Positions 18,749 through 28,615 of a stretch of 64,000 nucleotides of DNA are shown here, piece after piece. Within the stretch, counting starts at the first letter, position 1; every line of letters starts with the position of its first letter. The DNA comes from Pseudomonas putida (GTDB lineage: Bacteria > Pseudomonadota > Gammaproteobacteria > Pseudomonadales > Pseudomonadaceae): positions 5,504,001 through 5,568,000 of the forward strand of contig NZ_CP113097.1 of NCBI RefSeq assembly GCF_026625125.1. The letters are read 5' to 3'. The notes under the pieces are model-generated. The model saw only the letters and a list, made by a program, of their open reading frames with translations. It did not search any database and was not told the origin of the DNA. A program made the translations under genes and the position numbers.

Positions 18749-19486
18749 TCAGCCTTGGTAGTTGTCGCAGAAGGCCTGGGCCTCGGCGACATCGAGGGTG
18801 CCTTCGTAGATGGCACGGCCGGTGATGGCACCGATGATGCCCGGGGCCTTGGCGTCCAGCAGGGCCTTGATGTCACCCAGGTTGTGGATACCGCCCGAAG
18901 CGATCACCGGAATGCGGGTGGCTTCGGCCAGTGCCTTGGTGAACGGCACATTGCAGCCCTGCATCATGCCGTCCTTGGCGATGTCGGTGTAGACGATCGC
19001 CGAGACGCCATCGGCCTCAAAGCGCTTGGCCAGGTCGATGACCTGCACCGAGCTCACTTCAGCCCAGCCGTCGGTGGCGACGAAACCGTCCTTGGCGTCC
19101 AGGCCGACGATGACCTTGCCGGGGAAGGCCTTGCACGCTTCGGCAACGAACTCAGGTTGCTTGACCGCCTTGGTGCCGATGATCACGTAGCTGACGCCAG
19201 CCTTGACGTAGTGCTCGATGGTCTCCAGCGAACGGATACCGCCGCCGATCTGGATCGGCAGGTTCGGGTAACGCTTGGCGATGGCAGTGACCACTTCACC
19301 GTTGACCGGCTGGCCTTCGAAGGCGCCGTTGAGGTCGACCAGGTGCAGGCGGCGGCAACCACCCTCCACCCACTTGGCGGCCATGCTCACCGGGTCGTCG
19401 GAAAATACCGTGGAGTCTTCCATGCGGCCCTGGCGCAGGCGCACGCAGGCACCGTCCTTCAGATCGATAGCGGGGATAATCAGCAT
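18749..19486 (-). CDS. hisA: ProFAR isomerase HisA
   Basis: Encodes 245 residues, a (beta-alpha)8 barrel starting [20 protein letters not shown] with the catalytic Asp8. It isomerises ProFAR to PRFAR, the substrate of HisF/HisH. A 112-base gap with an AGCTGCAAGC-rich repeat separates it from the upstream DUF2164 gene, while hisF follows after ten bases, so hisAF may have its own promoter or rely on read-through. Confidence 0.98.
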   Translation of the reverse strand: MLIIPAIDLKDGACVRLRQGRMEDSTVFSDDPVSMAAKWVEGGCRRLHLVDLNGAFEGQPVNGEVVTAIAKRYPNLPIQIGGGIRSLETIEHYVKAGVSYVIIGTKAVKQPEFVAEACKAFPGKVIVGLDAKDGFVATDGWAEVSSVQVIDLAKRFEADGVSAIVYTDIAKDGMMQGCNVPFTKALAEATRIPVIASGGIHNLGDIKALLDAKAPGIIGAITGRAIYEGTLDVAEAQAFCDNYQG

Positions 19487-19502
19487 GCTCTTTCCTTCGT
19501 CA

Positions 19503-19610
19503 ATTCAAGCGGCAAGCTGCAAGCGACAAGCTGCAAGCATGCGCGTCGTGTTTTCGATGGCGGTCCAGCTTTGGCTTGCAGCTTGAGGCTTGAAGCTTTC
19601 AGCTTTTTTC
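19503..19610. repeat. CAAGCTGCAAGC inverted repeat block
   Basis: The left arm holds two near-copies of CAAGCTGCAAGC (GGCAAGCTGCAAGCGACAAG onward) and the right arm the inverse (GCTTGCAGCTTGAGGCTTG). Pseudomonas genomes often carry such AGCTTGCAGC-rich intergenic blocks. The right arm runs a few bases into the end of the DUF2164 gene. It can form a long imperfect hairpin in the his mRNA. Confidence 0.6.
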
Positions 19611-19859
19611 CAACGCCCACAGGTCGCTCTCGATGCTCTCGAACCGCTCCTTGAGGTGCAGCTGAACATCGGCAATCGCCCTGTTGTAGTAATGGGGTGC
19701 AATCTCTTTGCTGAACAGCTCGAGGACCTCAGCCACCTCGAACGACCCCAGCTGCAGCTCGAAGCGGTCTTCGAGGAAGCGCTTGAGGGTGTCGAGCGCT
19801 TCGCGCTCCTGCTCGGGGGCCAGGGTGATGACGGGGGCCTTGGTCTTCGACCTGCTCAT
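19599..19859 (-). CDS. DUF2164 family protein inside the his cluster
   Basis: Encodes 86 residues, matching small DUF2164 proteins (FLEDRFELQLGSFEVAEVLE followed by FFSKEIAPHYYN-like LFSKEIAPHYYNRAI). Function is unknown. It is highly charged and helical, with no signal or membrane segment. Its ATG at 19859 directly abuts the hisH stop at 19860, so it is translated from the his mRNA. This placement between hisH and hisA is, as I remember it, common in pseudomonads. Confidence 0.8.
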   Translation of the reverse strand: MSRSKTKAPVITLAPEQEREALDTLKRFLEDRFELQLGSFEVAEVLELFSKEIAPHYYNRAIADVQLHLKERFESIESDLWALEKS

Positions 19860-20498
19860 TTACCAGCGCCCGTCCCAGACCACGAAGTTCTGCAGCAGTT
19901 GCAGGCCATGGGTATGGCTCTTCTCCGGGTGGAACTGCACGGCAAAGCGCGAGCCCTCGGCCAGCGCGGCAGCGAAGTCGACGCCATAGTGGCCGCGACC
20001 GACCACTTGCCCCGGCTTGCCGGCATTGATGTAGTAGCTGTGCACGAAATAGAAGCGCGCACGATCAGAGATGTCGTGCCACAGCGGGTGGTCGACGGCC
20101 TGAGTGACTTCGTTCCAGCCCATGTGCGGCACTTTCAGGTGCTCACCACCTTCCTGCAGGTCTTTACCGAAGAAGCGCACCTGGCCAGGGAACAGGCCGA
20201 TGCAGTCGACACCGTCGTTTTCTTCGCTGTGCTCCAGCAGCGCCTGCATGCCTACACAGATGCCCAGAAACGGCCGGTCCTGGCTGACTTCACGCACCAG
20301 GCTGTCGAACCCCAGGCGGCGGATTTCGGCCATGCAGTCGCGGATCGCGCCCACACCCGGGAACACCACGCGGTCAGCCTCGCGAATCACCGCAGCATCG
20401 CTGGTGACCATCACCTTGCCGGCGCCGACGTGCTCGAGCGCCTTGGCTACCGAGTGCAGGTTGCCCATGCCATAGTCGATTACGGCTACCGTCTGCAT
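19860..20498 (-). CDS. hisH: Imidazole glycerol phosphate synthase glutaminase subunit HisH
   Basis: Encodes 212 residues, a class I glutamine amidotransferase. The nucleophile is the Cys of [13 protein letters not shown], and the His-Glu pair is in [14 protein letters not shown]. The oxyanion strand PGVGAI is also present. It supplies ammonia to HisF. The start at 20498 directly follows the hisB stop, so the genes form one operon. Confidence 0.98.
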   Translation of the reverse strand: MQTVAVIDYGMGNLHSVAKALEHVGAGKVMVTSDAAVIREADRVVFPGVGAIRDCMAEIRRLGFDSLVREVSQDRPFLGICVGMQALLEHSEENDGVDCIGLFPGQVRFFGKDLQEGGEHLKVPHMGWNEVTQAVDHPLWHDISDRARFYFVHSYYINAGKPGQVVGRGHYGVDFAAALAEGSRFAVQFHPEKSHTHGLQLLQNFVVWDGRW

Positions 20499-21092
20499 TT
20501 ACAGGCATCCCTTGGTGGACGGCATCTGCCCAGCCATGCGCTCGTCCTGGGTCACGGCCATGCGCAGGGCACGACCGAAGGCCTTGAACACGGTTTCGAT
20601 CTGGTGGTGGGTGTTATGGCCACGCAGGTTGTCGATGTGCAGGGTAACCAACGCATGGTTGACGAAGCCCTGGAAAAACTCCTGGAACAGGTCGACATCG
20701 AAGCCGCCAACGGTGGCGCGGGTGTAGGGCACGTGCATCTGCAGGCCTGGGCGGCCAGAGAAGTCGATGACCACACGCGACAGCGCTTCGTCCAGCGGCA
20801 CATAGGCATGGCCGTAACGGAAGATGCCTTTCTTGTCGCCGATGGCCTGGGCGAATGCCTGGCCCAGCGTGATACCGACGTCTTCGACGGTATGGTGATC
20901 GTCGATATGCAGGTCACCCTTGCACTCGATATCCAGATCGATCAGCCCGTGCCGGGCAATCTGGTCGAGCATGTGTTCAAGGAAAGGCACGCCGATATCG
21001 AATCGGGCCTTGCCACTGCCATCGAGGTTGATCGAGCACTTGACCTGGGTTTCCAGGGTATTGCGCTCGACGGAAGCCTTACGTTCGACCAT
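20499..21092 (-). CDS. hisB: Imidazoleglycerol-phosphate dehydratase HisB
   Basis: Encodes 197 residues, a monofunctional IGP dehydratase without the phosphatase domain seen in E. coli. Metal-binding motifs are [15 protein letters not shown] and [19 protein letters not shown]. It turns IGP into imidazole acetol phosphate. I use ATG 21092 (GGAG six bases upstream); a GTG one codon earlier is possible. It is the first gene of the minus-strand hisBH-DUF2164-hisAF set. Confidence 0.97.
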   Translation of the reverse strand: MVERKASVERNTLETQVKCSINLDGSGKARFDIGVPFLEHMLDQIARHGLIDLDIECKGDLHIDDHHTVEDVGITLGQAFAQAIGDKKGIFRYGHAYVPLDEALSRVVIDFSGRPGLQMHVPYTRATVGGFDVDLFQEFFQGFVNHALVTLHIDNLRGHNTHHQIETVFKAFGRALRMAVTQDERMAGQMPSTKGCL

Positions 21093-21270
21093 CACCAGCT
21101 CCGCAAAATCATTGGGCGAAAAGGGCTACATTATAGGCCCAGAACGCTCAAGCTTGGAACGCGGATGACATATGGCATCGCAAGGGGCTGCTCGGCAGGC
21201 CGATCACCGGCAAGACGCCTCCCCCAAAGCCCCGCCAGAACTCAAGCCCAGCGGAGAAACCTGTGAGGGC

Positions 21271-21552
21271 AACTGGCTTGCCCAATGTCTAAAAGCCGGC
21301 GCATTCCAAGTGGGAGGCGGCTTGCCGGCGATGAGCCGCAAAGCGGACCCAGATGCTAGCGAGTCCCGTCGAGCGCGCTCGGGCTAGTGCAGCTCCGCTA
21401 TGGGGGCTGCTGCGCAGCCCAATCGCCGGCAAGCCGGCTCCCACCTCGACCGCGCGATTCTTAAGGCCTGCGCTTTGCCTGCGCAAGCAACGGTCTTACC
21501 CATTTCTAAAAGCCGGCGCAATCCAGGTGGGAGCCGGCTTGCCGGCGATGAG
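21271..21552. repeat. Composite REP unit, one full copy plus a partial copy
   Basis: A unit of about 215 bases begins at GGCTTGCCCAATGTCTAAAA (about 21275) and restarts at GTCTTACCCATTTCTAAAA (21492). Inside it, in order: REP in one orientation (GGCTTGCCGGCGATG), CCGCAAAGCGG hairpin, CCCGTCGAGC box, GGGCTGCTGCGCAGCCC hairpin, REP in the other orientation (ATCGCCGGCAAGCCGGCTCC), and a CGCTTTGCCTG box. The same unit is tandemly duplicated at 29156-29640. Another REP half lies at 21205-21230. No gene is present in 21093-21589. Confidence 0.8.
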
Positions 21553-21589
21553 GCCAGGACAGCCAGCCAGTCAGCTGGCTGTCATACCC

Positions 21590-23248
21590 TTAGTGGAACA
21601 ACACCGCCGTCTTCTGCAGGGTAATCCACACCCCCCAGGCCAGCGGAATCACCACTACCGCCCACGCGATCAGCACCAGCGGCAGGCTGCCTGGCGCTGC
21701 ATGCCACTCCAGTGCACGGGCGCCATCGGCACCTTTGTCGTGGCTCAGGGCACGCTCGGCCGCAAGCTCGGCATCGCTCATGAAGTGCTTGTCGGCTACC
21801 GGGCGCACCAGTAGGTTGCAGACGAAGCCCAGCACCAGCAGGCCAGCGAGGATGTACAGGGTCATGTCATAAGCCGCCGCACGCTCCACACCCGCGGCCA
21901 ACTGATACTCACGCAGGTAAGTGATCAGCACCGGGCCCAGCACGCCAGCAGCGGCCCAGGCCGTCAGCAGGCGGCCGTGGATGGCACCGACCATCTGCGT
22001 GCCGAACAGGTCAGCCAGGTAGGCCGGGACCGTAGCGAAGCCACCGCCATACATGGACAGGATGATGCAGAAGGCCGCCACGAACAGTGCCACGTTGCCC
22101 AGATGGCCCATGTTCGGCACCAGGCTGTAGAGGCCCACACCCAGGGCGAAGAAGGCAAAGTAGGTGTTCTTGCGGCCGATGTAGTCCGAGAACGATGCCC
22201 AGAAGAACCGCCCACCGATGTTGAACAGGCTCAGCAGGCCGGTGAAGCCCGCGGCAATGGCGGCAATCTGCGCCAATTGTGCGGCGTTCAGCTCGCTGAA
22301 GCTCAGCTCGTTGCCCAGCAGCTTGCCAGCGAACACTTCCTGCAGCAGCGGCGACGCCATGCCCAGGATGCCGATGCCCGCAGAAACGTTCAGGCACAGC
22401 ACCAGCCAGATCAGGGCGAATTGTGGGGTTTTCCAGGCAACGCTGACGTGCACGTGACGGTCGGTGACCATCGCATTGGCTTTCTTCACCGGCGCGGTCC
22501 AGCCTTCTGGCTTCCAGCCGGTCGGCGGCACGCGGTACGCCAGGGCGCCAGCGGTCATGAACACGAAATAGATCGCCGCCATGACCACGAAACTCTGCCA
22601 TACGCCGACTTCATGCTCATTGCCGAAGTGCCCCATCAGCGCTGTGGCTAGCGGTGCACCGACCATGGCACCGCCGCCAAAGCCCATGATCGCCATGCCA
22701 GTGGCCATGCCGCGTTTGTCCGGGAACCACTTGATCAAGGTCGAAACCGGCGAGATGTAACCCAGGCCCAGGCCGATACCGCCGATCACGCCGGAGCCCA
22801 GCCACATCAGCCACAGCTGATGGGTCTTCACGCCAATTGCCGAAATCAGCATGCCGCCGCACCAGCACAGGGCCGACACCAGGCCCGCCTTACGCGGCCC
22901 TGCGTGCTCCAACCAACCGCCCAGCACCGCTGCCGAGCAACCCAGGAACACGAAGAACAGGGTGTAGATCCAGCTCAGCATGGAAATGGGCCAATCGCAC
23001 TCGGCGCTGAACATGCGAGCAATGAAGCCCATGTCCGCCGAGCACGCTACCGGGGCGGTGATGCCGATGGCTTGGGAAAGCGGCAACCAGAACACGGAAA
23101 AACCGTAGGCCATGCCGATACACAGGTGAATGGCCAGCGCGGCCGGGGGTACCAGCCAGCGGTTGAAACCGGGGCGGGCGATGATGCGCTCCTTCGACAA
23201 GAAGCTGGGCGCGCTGGCCACCGCTCCTGCCGTGATACTGCTGTTCAT
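21590..23248 (-). CDS. OFA-type MFS transporter
   Basis: Encodes 552 residues from ATG 23248 (AAAGGA eight bases upstream); the open frame to 23563 is unsupported. About twelve membrane helices are visible (WLVPPAALAIHLCIGMAYGF; LSWIYTLFFVFLGCSAAVLG; VALFVAAFCIILSMYGGG), with the family's loop SVFWLPLS and an insert with cysteines (VACSADMGFIARMF) after helix 1. The oxalate/formate antiporter family moves small carboxylates; the substrate here is unknown. It stands alone on the minus strand, with REP DNA on its 3' side. Confidence 0.82.
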   Translation of the reverse strand: MNSSITAGAVASAPSFLSKERIIARPGFNRWLVPPAALAIHLCIGMAYGFSVFWLPLSQAIGITAPVACSADMGFIARMFSAECDWPISMLSWIYTLFFVFLGCSAAVLGGWLEHAGPRKAGLVSALCWCGGMLISAIGVKTHQLWLMWLGSGVIGGIGLGLGYISPVSTLIKWFPDKRGMATGMAIMGFGGGAMVGAPLATALMGHFGNEHEVGVWQSFVVMAAIYFVFMTAGALAYRVPPTGWKPEGWTAPVKKANAMVTDRHVHVSVAWKTPQFALIWLVLCLNVSAGIGILGMASPLLQEVFAGKLLGNELSFSELNAAQLAQIAAIAAGFTGLLSLFNIGGRFFWASFSDYIGRKNTYFAFFALGVGLYSLVPNMGHLGNVALFVAAFCIILSMYGGGFATVPAYLADLFGTQMVGAIHGRLLTAWAAAGVLGPVLITYLREYQLAAGVERAAAYDMTLYILAGLLVLGFVCNLLVRPVADKHFMSDAELAAERALSHDKGADGARALEWHAAPGSLPLVLIAWAVVVIPLAWGVWITLQKTAVLFH

Positions 23249-23618
23249 GGATGTGATCCTTTTGTAGGTAGACGATGCGTGCGCATTGAATGCCCGGCTC
23301 TTTTGCTGGCACGTAAGGCTCGGCCGTTTCATGGCAACGTTCCGCGACAATACGTCGCGGCCGCTTCGCAGGCGCCGAAAGAGTACCAGTTCGCCTATGA
23401 CATGAAAGCAATCTGATATCGTTATTTTTCGAACGGCTGAATCGGTATTGCTGGCGCTACAGCTAAAAGGAACTGCCCAAACCACAACTGTCGAAAGCCA
23501 CAACACCTGATCAATCGGTAGGAAATGCTCTGTATCTCTTGTCGAATACTCTGGGCATACCACTGCGGCGCTATACTCTGGCGCTTGAAAATCAAATACG
23601 GACTACAAGGACTCGCCC
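23249..23618. other. Divergent intergenic region, MFS transporter / asmA
   Basis: Holds the promoters of two divergent genes. TATACT at 23572-23577 is a fair -10 box for asmA, but I see no matching -35 box, no clear operator and no small gene. Confidence 0.4.
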
Positions 23619-25862
23619 ATGAAAGCGTTCGGCAAACTCCTGGGACTGGGGCTTCTCGGGTTGCTGCTGATCATCGTGGCGCTGGGCTTCGCCCTGACCC
23701 ACCTCTTCGATCCCAACGACTATAAAGACGAGATCCGCCAGTTGGCGCGCGACAAGGCCCACGTCGAGCTGACCCTCAATGGCGACATCGGCTGGAGCCT
23801 GTTCCCCTGGCTGGGCCTGGAGCTTCACGAGGCCAGCATCGCCACCTTGAACAAGCCCAAGGAGCCGTTCGCCGACCTGCAGATGCTTGGCCTGTCGGTC
23901 CGCGTGCTGCCCTTGCTGCGCCGTGAAGTGCAGATGAGCGATGTGCGCGTCGAAGGCCTGAACCTGACCCTGAACCGTGATGAACAGGGCCATGGCAACT
24001 GGGAAGACATCGGCAAACCGCTGCCTGCGCAGACCGGCCCAACCGCCAGTGCACCTGCGCCTGCAGATCAGCCCAACGCCTCTGCAGAAAGCAGCAGCGA
24101 ACGTGCGGTCAAGCTCGACATCGACAGCCTGACCGTGAACAACGCCCGCGTGCACTACAGCGATGCCAAGACCGGCCAGAGCTACAGCGCCGAAAGCATC
24201 CAGCTGAGCACCGGCCCGATTCACGAGGGTGCGAACATCCCGCTCAAGGCCAGCGCCTTCCTCAGCGCCAGCCAGCCGAACATGAAGGCACGCACCGAAC
24301 TTGCCGGCGAGCTGCGCTTTGACCGCAAGCTCAAGCGCTACAACTTCGAGGACATGCGCCTGTCCGGCGAAACCTCGGGCGAGCCGCTGGCCGGCAAGAC
24401 CATGACCTTCGCGGCCCAAGGCCAGCTGCTGGTCGACATGGCAGCCAACGTCGCCACTTGGAACGGCCTGAAAATCTCGGCCAACCAGCTGCGCGCCCTG
24501 GGCGAGCTCAACCTGCGCGACCTGGACAAGACGCCGCAGCTCAGCGGTGGGCTGTCCATCGCCCAGTTCGACCTGCGCACCTTCCTCGATGGCATCGGCC
24601 ACCCCCTGCCGGCCACCAGCGACCCCGCCGCCTTCAACAAGCTGGAGCTGGTCAGCCGCCTGCAGGGCACGCCAAACAGCCTGGCCCTGGAAGACCTTGC
24701 GGTAAAACTCGACGACAGCACCTTCACCGGCCGCGTTGCCGTCGAGGACTTTGCCAAGCAAGCGTTGCGCTTGCAGCTCAAGGCCGACACGTTCGACGCC
24801 GACCGCTACATGCCAGCCAAGAGCGATGAAGCCAAGGGTGCCACCGCAGCGCGCCAGAACGAGGTCAAGCAACAGGAAGCCAGCGCCATCGCCGGTGCCG
24901 GCAGTTCTCCGCTGCCTAACGCCCCCACCCAGGTCGCCTGGAGCAACGACAAGCTGCTGCCGGTGGACCGCCTGCGCACGCTCGACCTGCAGGCCGACCT
25001 GGCCTTCGGCTCACTGACCCTGGACAAGCTGCCGATCAACGACGCGCAACTGCAAGCGAACGGCCAGGGCGGCCTGATCACCCTGCAGACCCTGCGCGGC
25101 GGCCTCTATAACGGCAGCTTCGAAGCCAAAGGCACCGTCGATGTGCGCCCAGCCGTGCCGCAGATTGGCGTCAACACCAAGATCAACCGCGTGCCGGTCG
25201 AGCACTTCATCAAGGCTGAAGACAAAGACCAGGCCCCGCCGGTCAAAGGCCTGCTGACCCTCAGCAGCGACCTCACAGCCACCGGTAACAGCCAGAAGGC
25301 ACTGGTGGACACCCTCAACGGCAACGCAAACTTCACCATCAACGACGGCGTGCTGGTCAACGCCAACCTGGAACAGCAACTCTGCCAGGCCATCGCCACG
25401 CTGAACCGCAAGACCCTCAGCGGCGAGCCACGCGGCAAGGACACACCGTTCCAGGAGTTGCGCGGCAGCCTGGTGGTGCGCAACGGCGTGGCCAGCAACC
25501 CGGACCTCAAGGCACGCATCCCAGGCCTGACCGTCAACGGCCACGACGACCTGGACCTGCGCGTGCTCGGCATGGACTACAACGTCGGGGTGATCGTCGA
25601 AGGTGACCAGCGCGCCATGCCCGACCCGGCCTGCCAGGTGAACGAGCGTTACGTCGGCGTCGAACTGCCGCTGCGTTGCCGTGGCCCGCTGGAGCTTGGC
25701 GCCAAGGCCTGCCGCCTTGACCAGGACGGCCTGGGCAAGGTTGCCGCCAAGCTGGCCGGCAACCGCCTCAAAGACAAGATCGATGAAAAACTTGATGAAA
25801 AACTCGGAGACAAAGTGAGCCCAGAATTGAAAGACGCGCTCAAGGGGCTGTTCAAGCGATGA
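23619..25862 (+). CDS. asmA: AsmA family protein
   Basis: Encodes 747 residues. A single N-terminal membrane anchor (residues 7-27, LLGLGLLGLLLIIVALGFAL) is followed by the typical AsmA start (DYKDEIRQLARDKAHVELTL; LNGDIGWSLFPWLGL) and a long beta-rich periplasmic region ending in a charged Lys/Asp-rich helix. AsmA-like proteins are thought to form grooves that carry lipids between the inner and outer membranes. The start has AAGGA upstream. Its stop overlaps the mutY start (ATGA), giving an asmA-mutY-yggX operon. Confidence 0.9.
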   Translation: MKAFGKLLGLGLLGLLLIIVALGFALTHLFDPNDYKDEIRQLARDKAHVELTLNGDIGWSLFPWLGLELHEASIATLNKPKEPFADLQMLGLSVRVLPLLRREVQMSDVRVEGLNLTLNRDEQGHGNWEDIGKPLPAQTGPTASAPAPADQPNASAESSSERAVKLDIDSLTVNNARVHYSDAKTGQSYSAESIQLSTGPIHEGANIPLKASAFLSASQPNMKARTELAGELRFDRKLKRYNFEDMRLSGETSGEPLAGKTMTFAAQGQLLVDMAANVATWNGLKISANQLRALGELNLRDLDKTPQLSGGLSIAQFDLRTFLDGIGHPLPATSDPAAFNKLELVSRLQGTPNSLALEDLAVKLDDSTFTGRVAVEDFAKQALRLQLKADTFDADRYMPAKSDEAKGATAARQNEVKQQEASAIAGAGSSPLPNAPTQVAWSNDKLLPVDRLRTLDLQADLAFGSLTLDKLPINDAQLQANGQGGLITLQTLRGGLYNGSFEAKGTVDVRPAVPQIGVNTKINRVPVEHFIKAEDKDQAPPVKGLLTLSSDLTATGNSQKALVDTLNGNANFTINDGVLVNANLEQQLCQAIATLNRKTLSGEPRGKDTPFQELRGSLVVRNGVASNPDLKARIPGLTVNGHDDLDLRVLGMDYNVGVIVEGDQRAMPDPACQVNERYVGVELPLRCRGPLELGAKACRLDQDGLGKVAAKLAGNRLKDKIDEKLDEKLGDKVSPELKDALKGLFKR

Positions 25863-26926
25863 GCCCTGCGCAGTTCTCCAGCGCCGTGCTGGACTGGTAC
25901 GACCAGCACGGCCGGCACGACCTGCCCTGGCAGCAAGGCATCAACCCTTACCGGGTGTGGGTGTCGGAAATCATGCTGCAACAGACCCAGGTCAGCACCG
26001 TGCTGAACTACTTCGACCGCTTCATGCAGGCCCTGCCCACCGTGCAGGCGCTGGCCGAAGCCCCGGAGGACGAGGTGCTGCACCTGTGGACCGGCCTGGG
26101 TTACTACACCCGCGCACGCAACCTGCAGAAGGCCGCGAAGATCGTCGTCGAGCAATACGGCGGCGAGTTCCCGCGCAGTGTCGAACAGCTTACCGAGCTG
26201 CCAGGTATCGGCCGCTCCACCGCCGGTGCCATTGCCAGCATCAGCATGGGTATCCGTGCGCCGATCCTCGACGGCAACGTCAAACGCGTGCTGGCCCGCT
26301 TCACCGCCCAGGCCGGTTACCCGGGCGAGCCGAAGGTGGCCAATGCCCTATGGGCCACTGCCGAGCGCTTCACCCCGCAACAACGCGCCAACCACTATAC
26401 CCAGGCGATGATGGACCTGGGCGCCACGCTGTGCACCCGCGGCAAGCCAACTTGCCTGCTGTGCCCCGTGCGCAGCGGCTGCGAAGCGCATCTGCATGGC
26501 GAAGAAACGCGCTACCCCGAACCCAAACCGCGCAAGGCTCTGCCCCAGCGACGCACGCTGATGCCGCTGTTGGCCAACCATGAAGGCGCCATCCTGCTGT
26601 ACCGGCGCCCGTCCACCGGCCTTTGGGGCGGCCTGTGGAGCCTGCCGGAGCTGGACGCCATCGAGCAGCTCGATGACCTGGCCTACCAGCATGGCCTGCG
26701 CCTGGCCGAAAGCCGCGCGCTGGACGGCCTGACCCATACCTTCAGCCATTTCCAGCTGGCGATCGAGCCATGGCTGGTGCGTGTCGACCCCGTCGGCCAG
26801 CACGTGGCCGAGGCCGACTGGCTCTGGTATAACCTCGCCACCCCGCCGCGCCTGGGCCTCGCCGCCCCGGTCAAAAAGCTGCTCAAACGCGCGGCCGACG
26901 AACTGATTGCAGGAGATGCCCGATGA
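25859..26926 (+). CDS. mutY: Adenine DNA glycosylase MutY
   Basis: Encodes 355 residues. The catalytic Glu lies in [16 protein letters not shown], the helix-hairpin-helix in [18 protein letters not shown] and the catalytic Asp in [15 protein letters not shown]. The 4Fe-4S ligands have canonical C-x6-C-x2-C-x5-C spacing ([17 protein letters not shown]). The C-terminal third is the NUDIX-like domain that recognises 8-oxoguanine. It removes A mispaired with oxidised G. It is coupled by ATGA overlaps to asmA upstream and yggX downstream. Confidence 0.97.
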   Translation: MSPAQFSSAVLDWYDQHGRHDLPWQQGINPYRVWVSEIMLQQTQVSTVLNYFDRFMQALPTVQALAEAPEDEVLHLWTGLGYYTRARNLQKAAKIVVEQYGGEFPRSVEQLTELPGIGRSTAGAIASISMGIRAPILDGNVKRVLARFTAQAGYPGEPKVANALWATAERFTPQQRANHYTQAMMDLGATLCTRGKPTCLLCPVRSGCEAHLHGEETRYPEPKPRKALPQRRTLMPLLANHEGAILLYRRPSTGLWGGLWSLPELDAIEQLDDLAYQHGLRLAESRALDGLTHTFSHFQLAIEPWLVRVDPVGQHVAEADWLWYNLATPPRLGLAAPVKKLLKRAADELIAGDAR

Positions 26927-27195
26927 CCCGCACCGTGATGTGCCGCAAATACAAAGAACAACTGCCAGGCCTGGAGCGCCCGCCTTACCCCGGCGCCAAG
27001 GGCCAGGACATCTTCGAGCACATCTCGCAGCAAGCCTGGGCCGACTGGCAGAAGCACCAGACCATGCTGATCAACGAGAAGCGCCTGAACATGATGAACG
27101 CCGAGGACCGCAAGTTCCTTCAGGGTGAGATGGACAAGTTTTTCGCCGGCGAAGATTACGCGCAGGCGGAAGGTTACGTTCCACCGGCCGAATGA
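26923..27195 (+). CDS. yggX: Fe(2+)-trafficking / oxidative damage protection protein YggX
   Basis: Encodes 90 residues, the full length of the family, with the near-N-terminal Cys ([20 protein letters not shown]) and the [15 protein letters not shown] tail. It is thought to guard iron-sulfur clusters from oxidative damage, which fits coupling to the Fe-S enzyme MutY (ATG 26923 overlaps the mutY stop). The same mutY-yggX pairing occurs in E. coli. Confidence 0.97.
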   Translation: MTRTVMCRKYKEQLPGLERPPYPGAKGQDIFEHISQQAWADWQKHQTMLINEKRLNMMNAEDRKFLQGEMDKFFAGEDYAQAEGYVPPAE

Positions 27196-27246
27196 CCCTG
27201 AAAATCGTAAGCGACGGAATTAATTTAAAATTTTTTCAAAAAGTCG

Positions 27247-27275
27247 TTGACGAGCGGTCTGGAAATCTATTTAAT
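27247..27275 (+). promoter_or_regulatory. tRNA-Phe promoter
   Basis: -35 TTGACG (27247-27252), 17-base spacer, -10 TTTAAT (27270-27275), then the tRNA 10 bases downstream. An A/T-rich tract at 27220-27240 could act as an UP element, as is usual for stable RNA promoters. Confidence 0.75.
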
Positions 27276-27285
27276 TCACCTCGTC

Positions 27286-27361
27286 GCCCAGATAGCTCAG
27301 TCGGTAGAGCAGAGGATTGAAAATCCTCGTGTCGGCGGTTCGACTCCGTCTCTGGGCACCA
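27286..27361 (+). tRNA. tRNA-Phe (anticodon GAA)
   Basis: A 76-nt cloverleaf: acceptor GCCCAGA pairs with TCTGGGC, the D-loop is AGCTCAGTCGGTAGAGC, the anticodon stem GAGGA/TCCTC encloses TTGAAAA with anticodon GAA, the T-arm is GGCGGTTCGACTCCGTC, discriminator A, and CCA is encoded. Compared with E. coli tRNA-Phe only paired positions differ. Confidence 0.98.
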
Positions 27362-27402
27362 CCTTCAGCTTCTGGTGGTTGCAAAGTTACCCGAAGCGAC
27401 AA

Positions 27403-27434
27403 CAAGAAACCCGCCTAGTGCGGGTTTTTTGTTG
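27403..27434 (+). terminator. Rho-independent terminator after tRNA-Phe
   Basis: Stem AACCCGC / GCGGGTT around CTAGT, followed by a run of Ts (27425-27430). It lies about 45 bases past the tRNA end and separates it from ppk2. Confidence 0.85.
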
Positions 27435-27551
27435 TCTGGAATTTTTCAGCCTGTTTGCCTACCCCGTAGAGTTGACCCGCATCAACTAACCCCCTCTCGC
27501 TCAAACCCACAATTGCAGGCGAACATTCGAATCGACCTCGCAAGGACCTCC

Positions 27552-28541
27552 ATGAGCGAAGAATCCCCCCTCCTGCTCCCCGCCCCCGCAGAACCGACGC
27601 CCAGCACCGCACCAAAGCCTCGCGCCCGCCGCGCCCGTCAGCGCAAACCTGAGCCCTCCATCACCCAGGTCAGCCAGGAACCGGCCGCCCTGGAAGTGGC
27701 CAGCGCGCCGAAAGGCAGCAACGAGGACAGCACCTCTGCCCGGCTGCCGGCGAGCTACCCCTACCCCACCCGCATGCGCCGCCAGGAATACGAAAAGGCC
27801 AAGCACGCGCTGCAGATCGAGCTGCTGAAGGTACAAAGCTGGGTCAAGGACACCGGCCAGCGCGTGGTGGTGCTGTTCGAAGGGCGGGATGCGGCAGGCA
27901 AGGGCGGCACCATCAAGCGCTTCATGGAGCATCTGAACCCACGGGGTGCGCGCATCGTCGCGCTGGAGAAACCTTCCGAGCAGGAAAAGGGCCAGTGGTA
28001 TTTCCAGCGCTACATCCAACACCTGCCCACGGCGGGTGAAATGGTGTTCTTCGACCGCTCCTGGTACAACCGCGCCGGGGTCGAGAAGGTGATGGAATTC
28101 TGCACACCGCTGCAGTACCTGGAGTTCATGCGCCAGGCGCCGGACCTGGAGCGCATGCTGTGCAACAGCGGCATCCTGCTGTTCAAGTACTGGTTTTCGG
28201 TGAACCGGGAAGAGCAGCTGCGCCGCTTCATCTCACGCCGGGACGACCCGCTCAAGCACTGGAAGCTCTCGCCTATCGACATCAAGTCACTGGATAAGTG
28301 GGAGGACTACACCGCCGCCAAAGAGGCGATGTTCTTCCACACCGACACTGGCGATGCACCGTGGACGGTGATCAAGTCCGATGACAAGAAGCGTGCGCGG
28401 ATCAACTGCATCCGGCATTTCCTGCATTCGCTGGATTACCCGGGCAAGGACCCCAGCGTGGCGTACGCGCCGGATGACTTGCTGGTTGGCCGGGCTTCGC
28501 GCGGGTTCGAGGAGGATGAAAGTTGTGCGCCTGAGCGCTGA
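27552..28541 (+). CDS. ppk2: Polyphosphate kinase 2
   Basis: Encodes 329 residues from ATG 27552. The first 75 residues are a Pro/Ala/Arg-rich, probably disordered extension. One PPK2 domain follows, with Walker A EGRDAAGKGGTIKRF, the lid region FDRSWYNRAGVEKVM and the sequence FQRYIQHLPTAGEM. One-domain PPK2 enzymes use polyphosphate to phosphorylate nucleoside diphosphates (GDP or ADP), or run in reverse. There is no second PPK2 domain, so it is not the AMP-phosphorylating two-domain type. The open frame extends upstream across the terminator and is not used. Confidence 0.93.
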   Translation: MSEESPLLLPAPAEPTPSTAPKPRARRARQRKPEPSITQVSQEPAALEVASAPKGSNEDSTSARLPASYPYPTRMRRQEYEKAKHALQIELLKVQSWVKDTGQRVVVLFEGRDAAGKGGTIKRFMEHLNPRGARIVALEKPSEQEKGQWYFQRYIQHLPTAGEMVFFDRSWYNRAGVEKVMEFCTPLQYLEFMRQAPDLERMLCNSGILLFKYWFSVNREEQLRRFISRRDDPLKHWKLSPIDIKSLDKWEDYTAAKEAMFFHTDTGDAPWTVIKSDDKKRARINCIRHFLHSLDYPGKDPSVAYAPDDLLVGRASRGFEEDESCAPER

Positions 28542-28615
28542 ATGGCCGGGGCTTGGGTTTCCCGGGCAATTAGGCTTCAATACGCACATTTTCGCCCCCA
28601 AGGATTTCCAGCCCC

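Noticed and set aside
19590..21266. A 558-codon open frame on the plus strand across hisH, hisB and the DUF2164 gene
   Set aside because: It is the antisense shadow of well-recognised his genes in high-GC DNA; the translation has no family character and no ribosome binding site.
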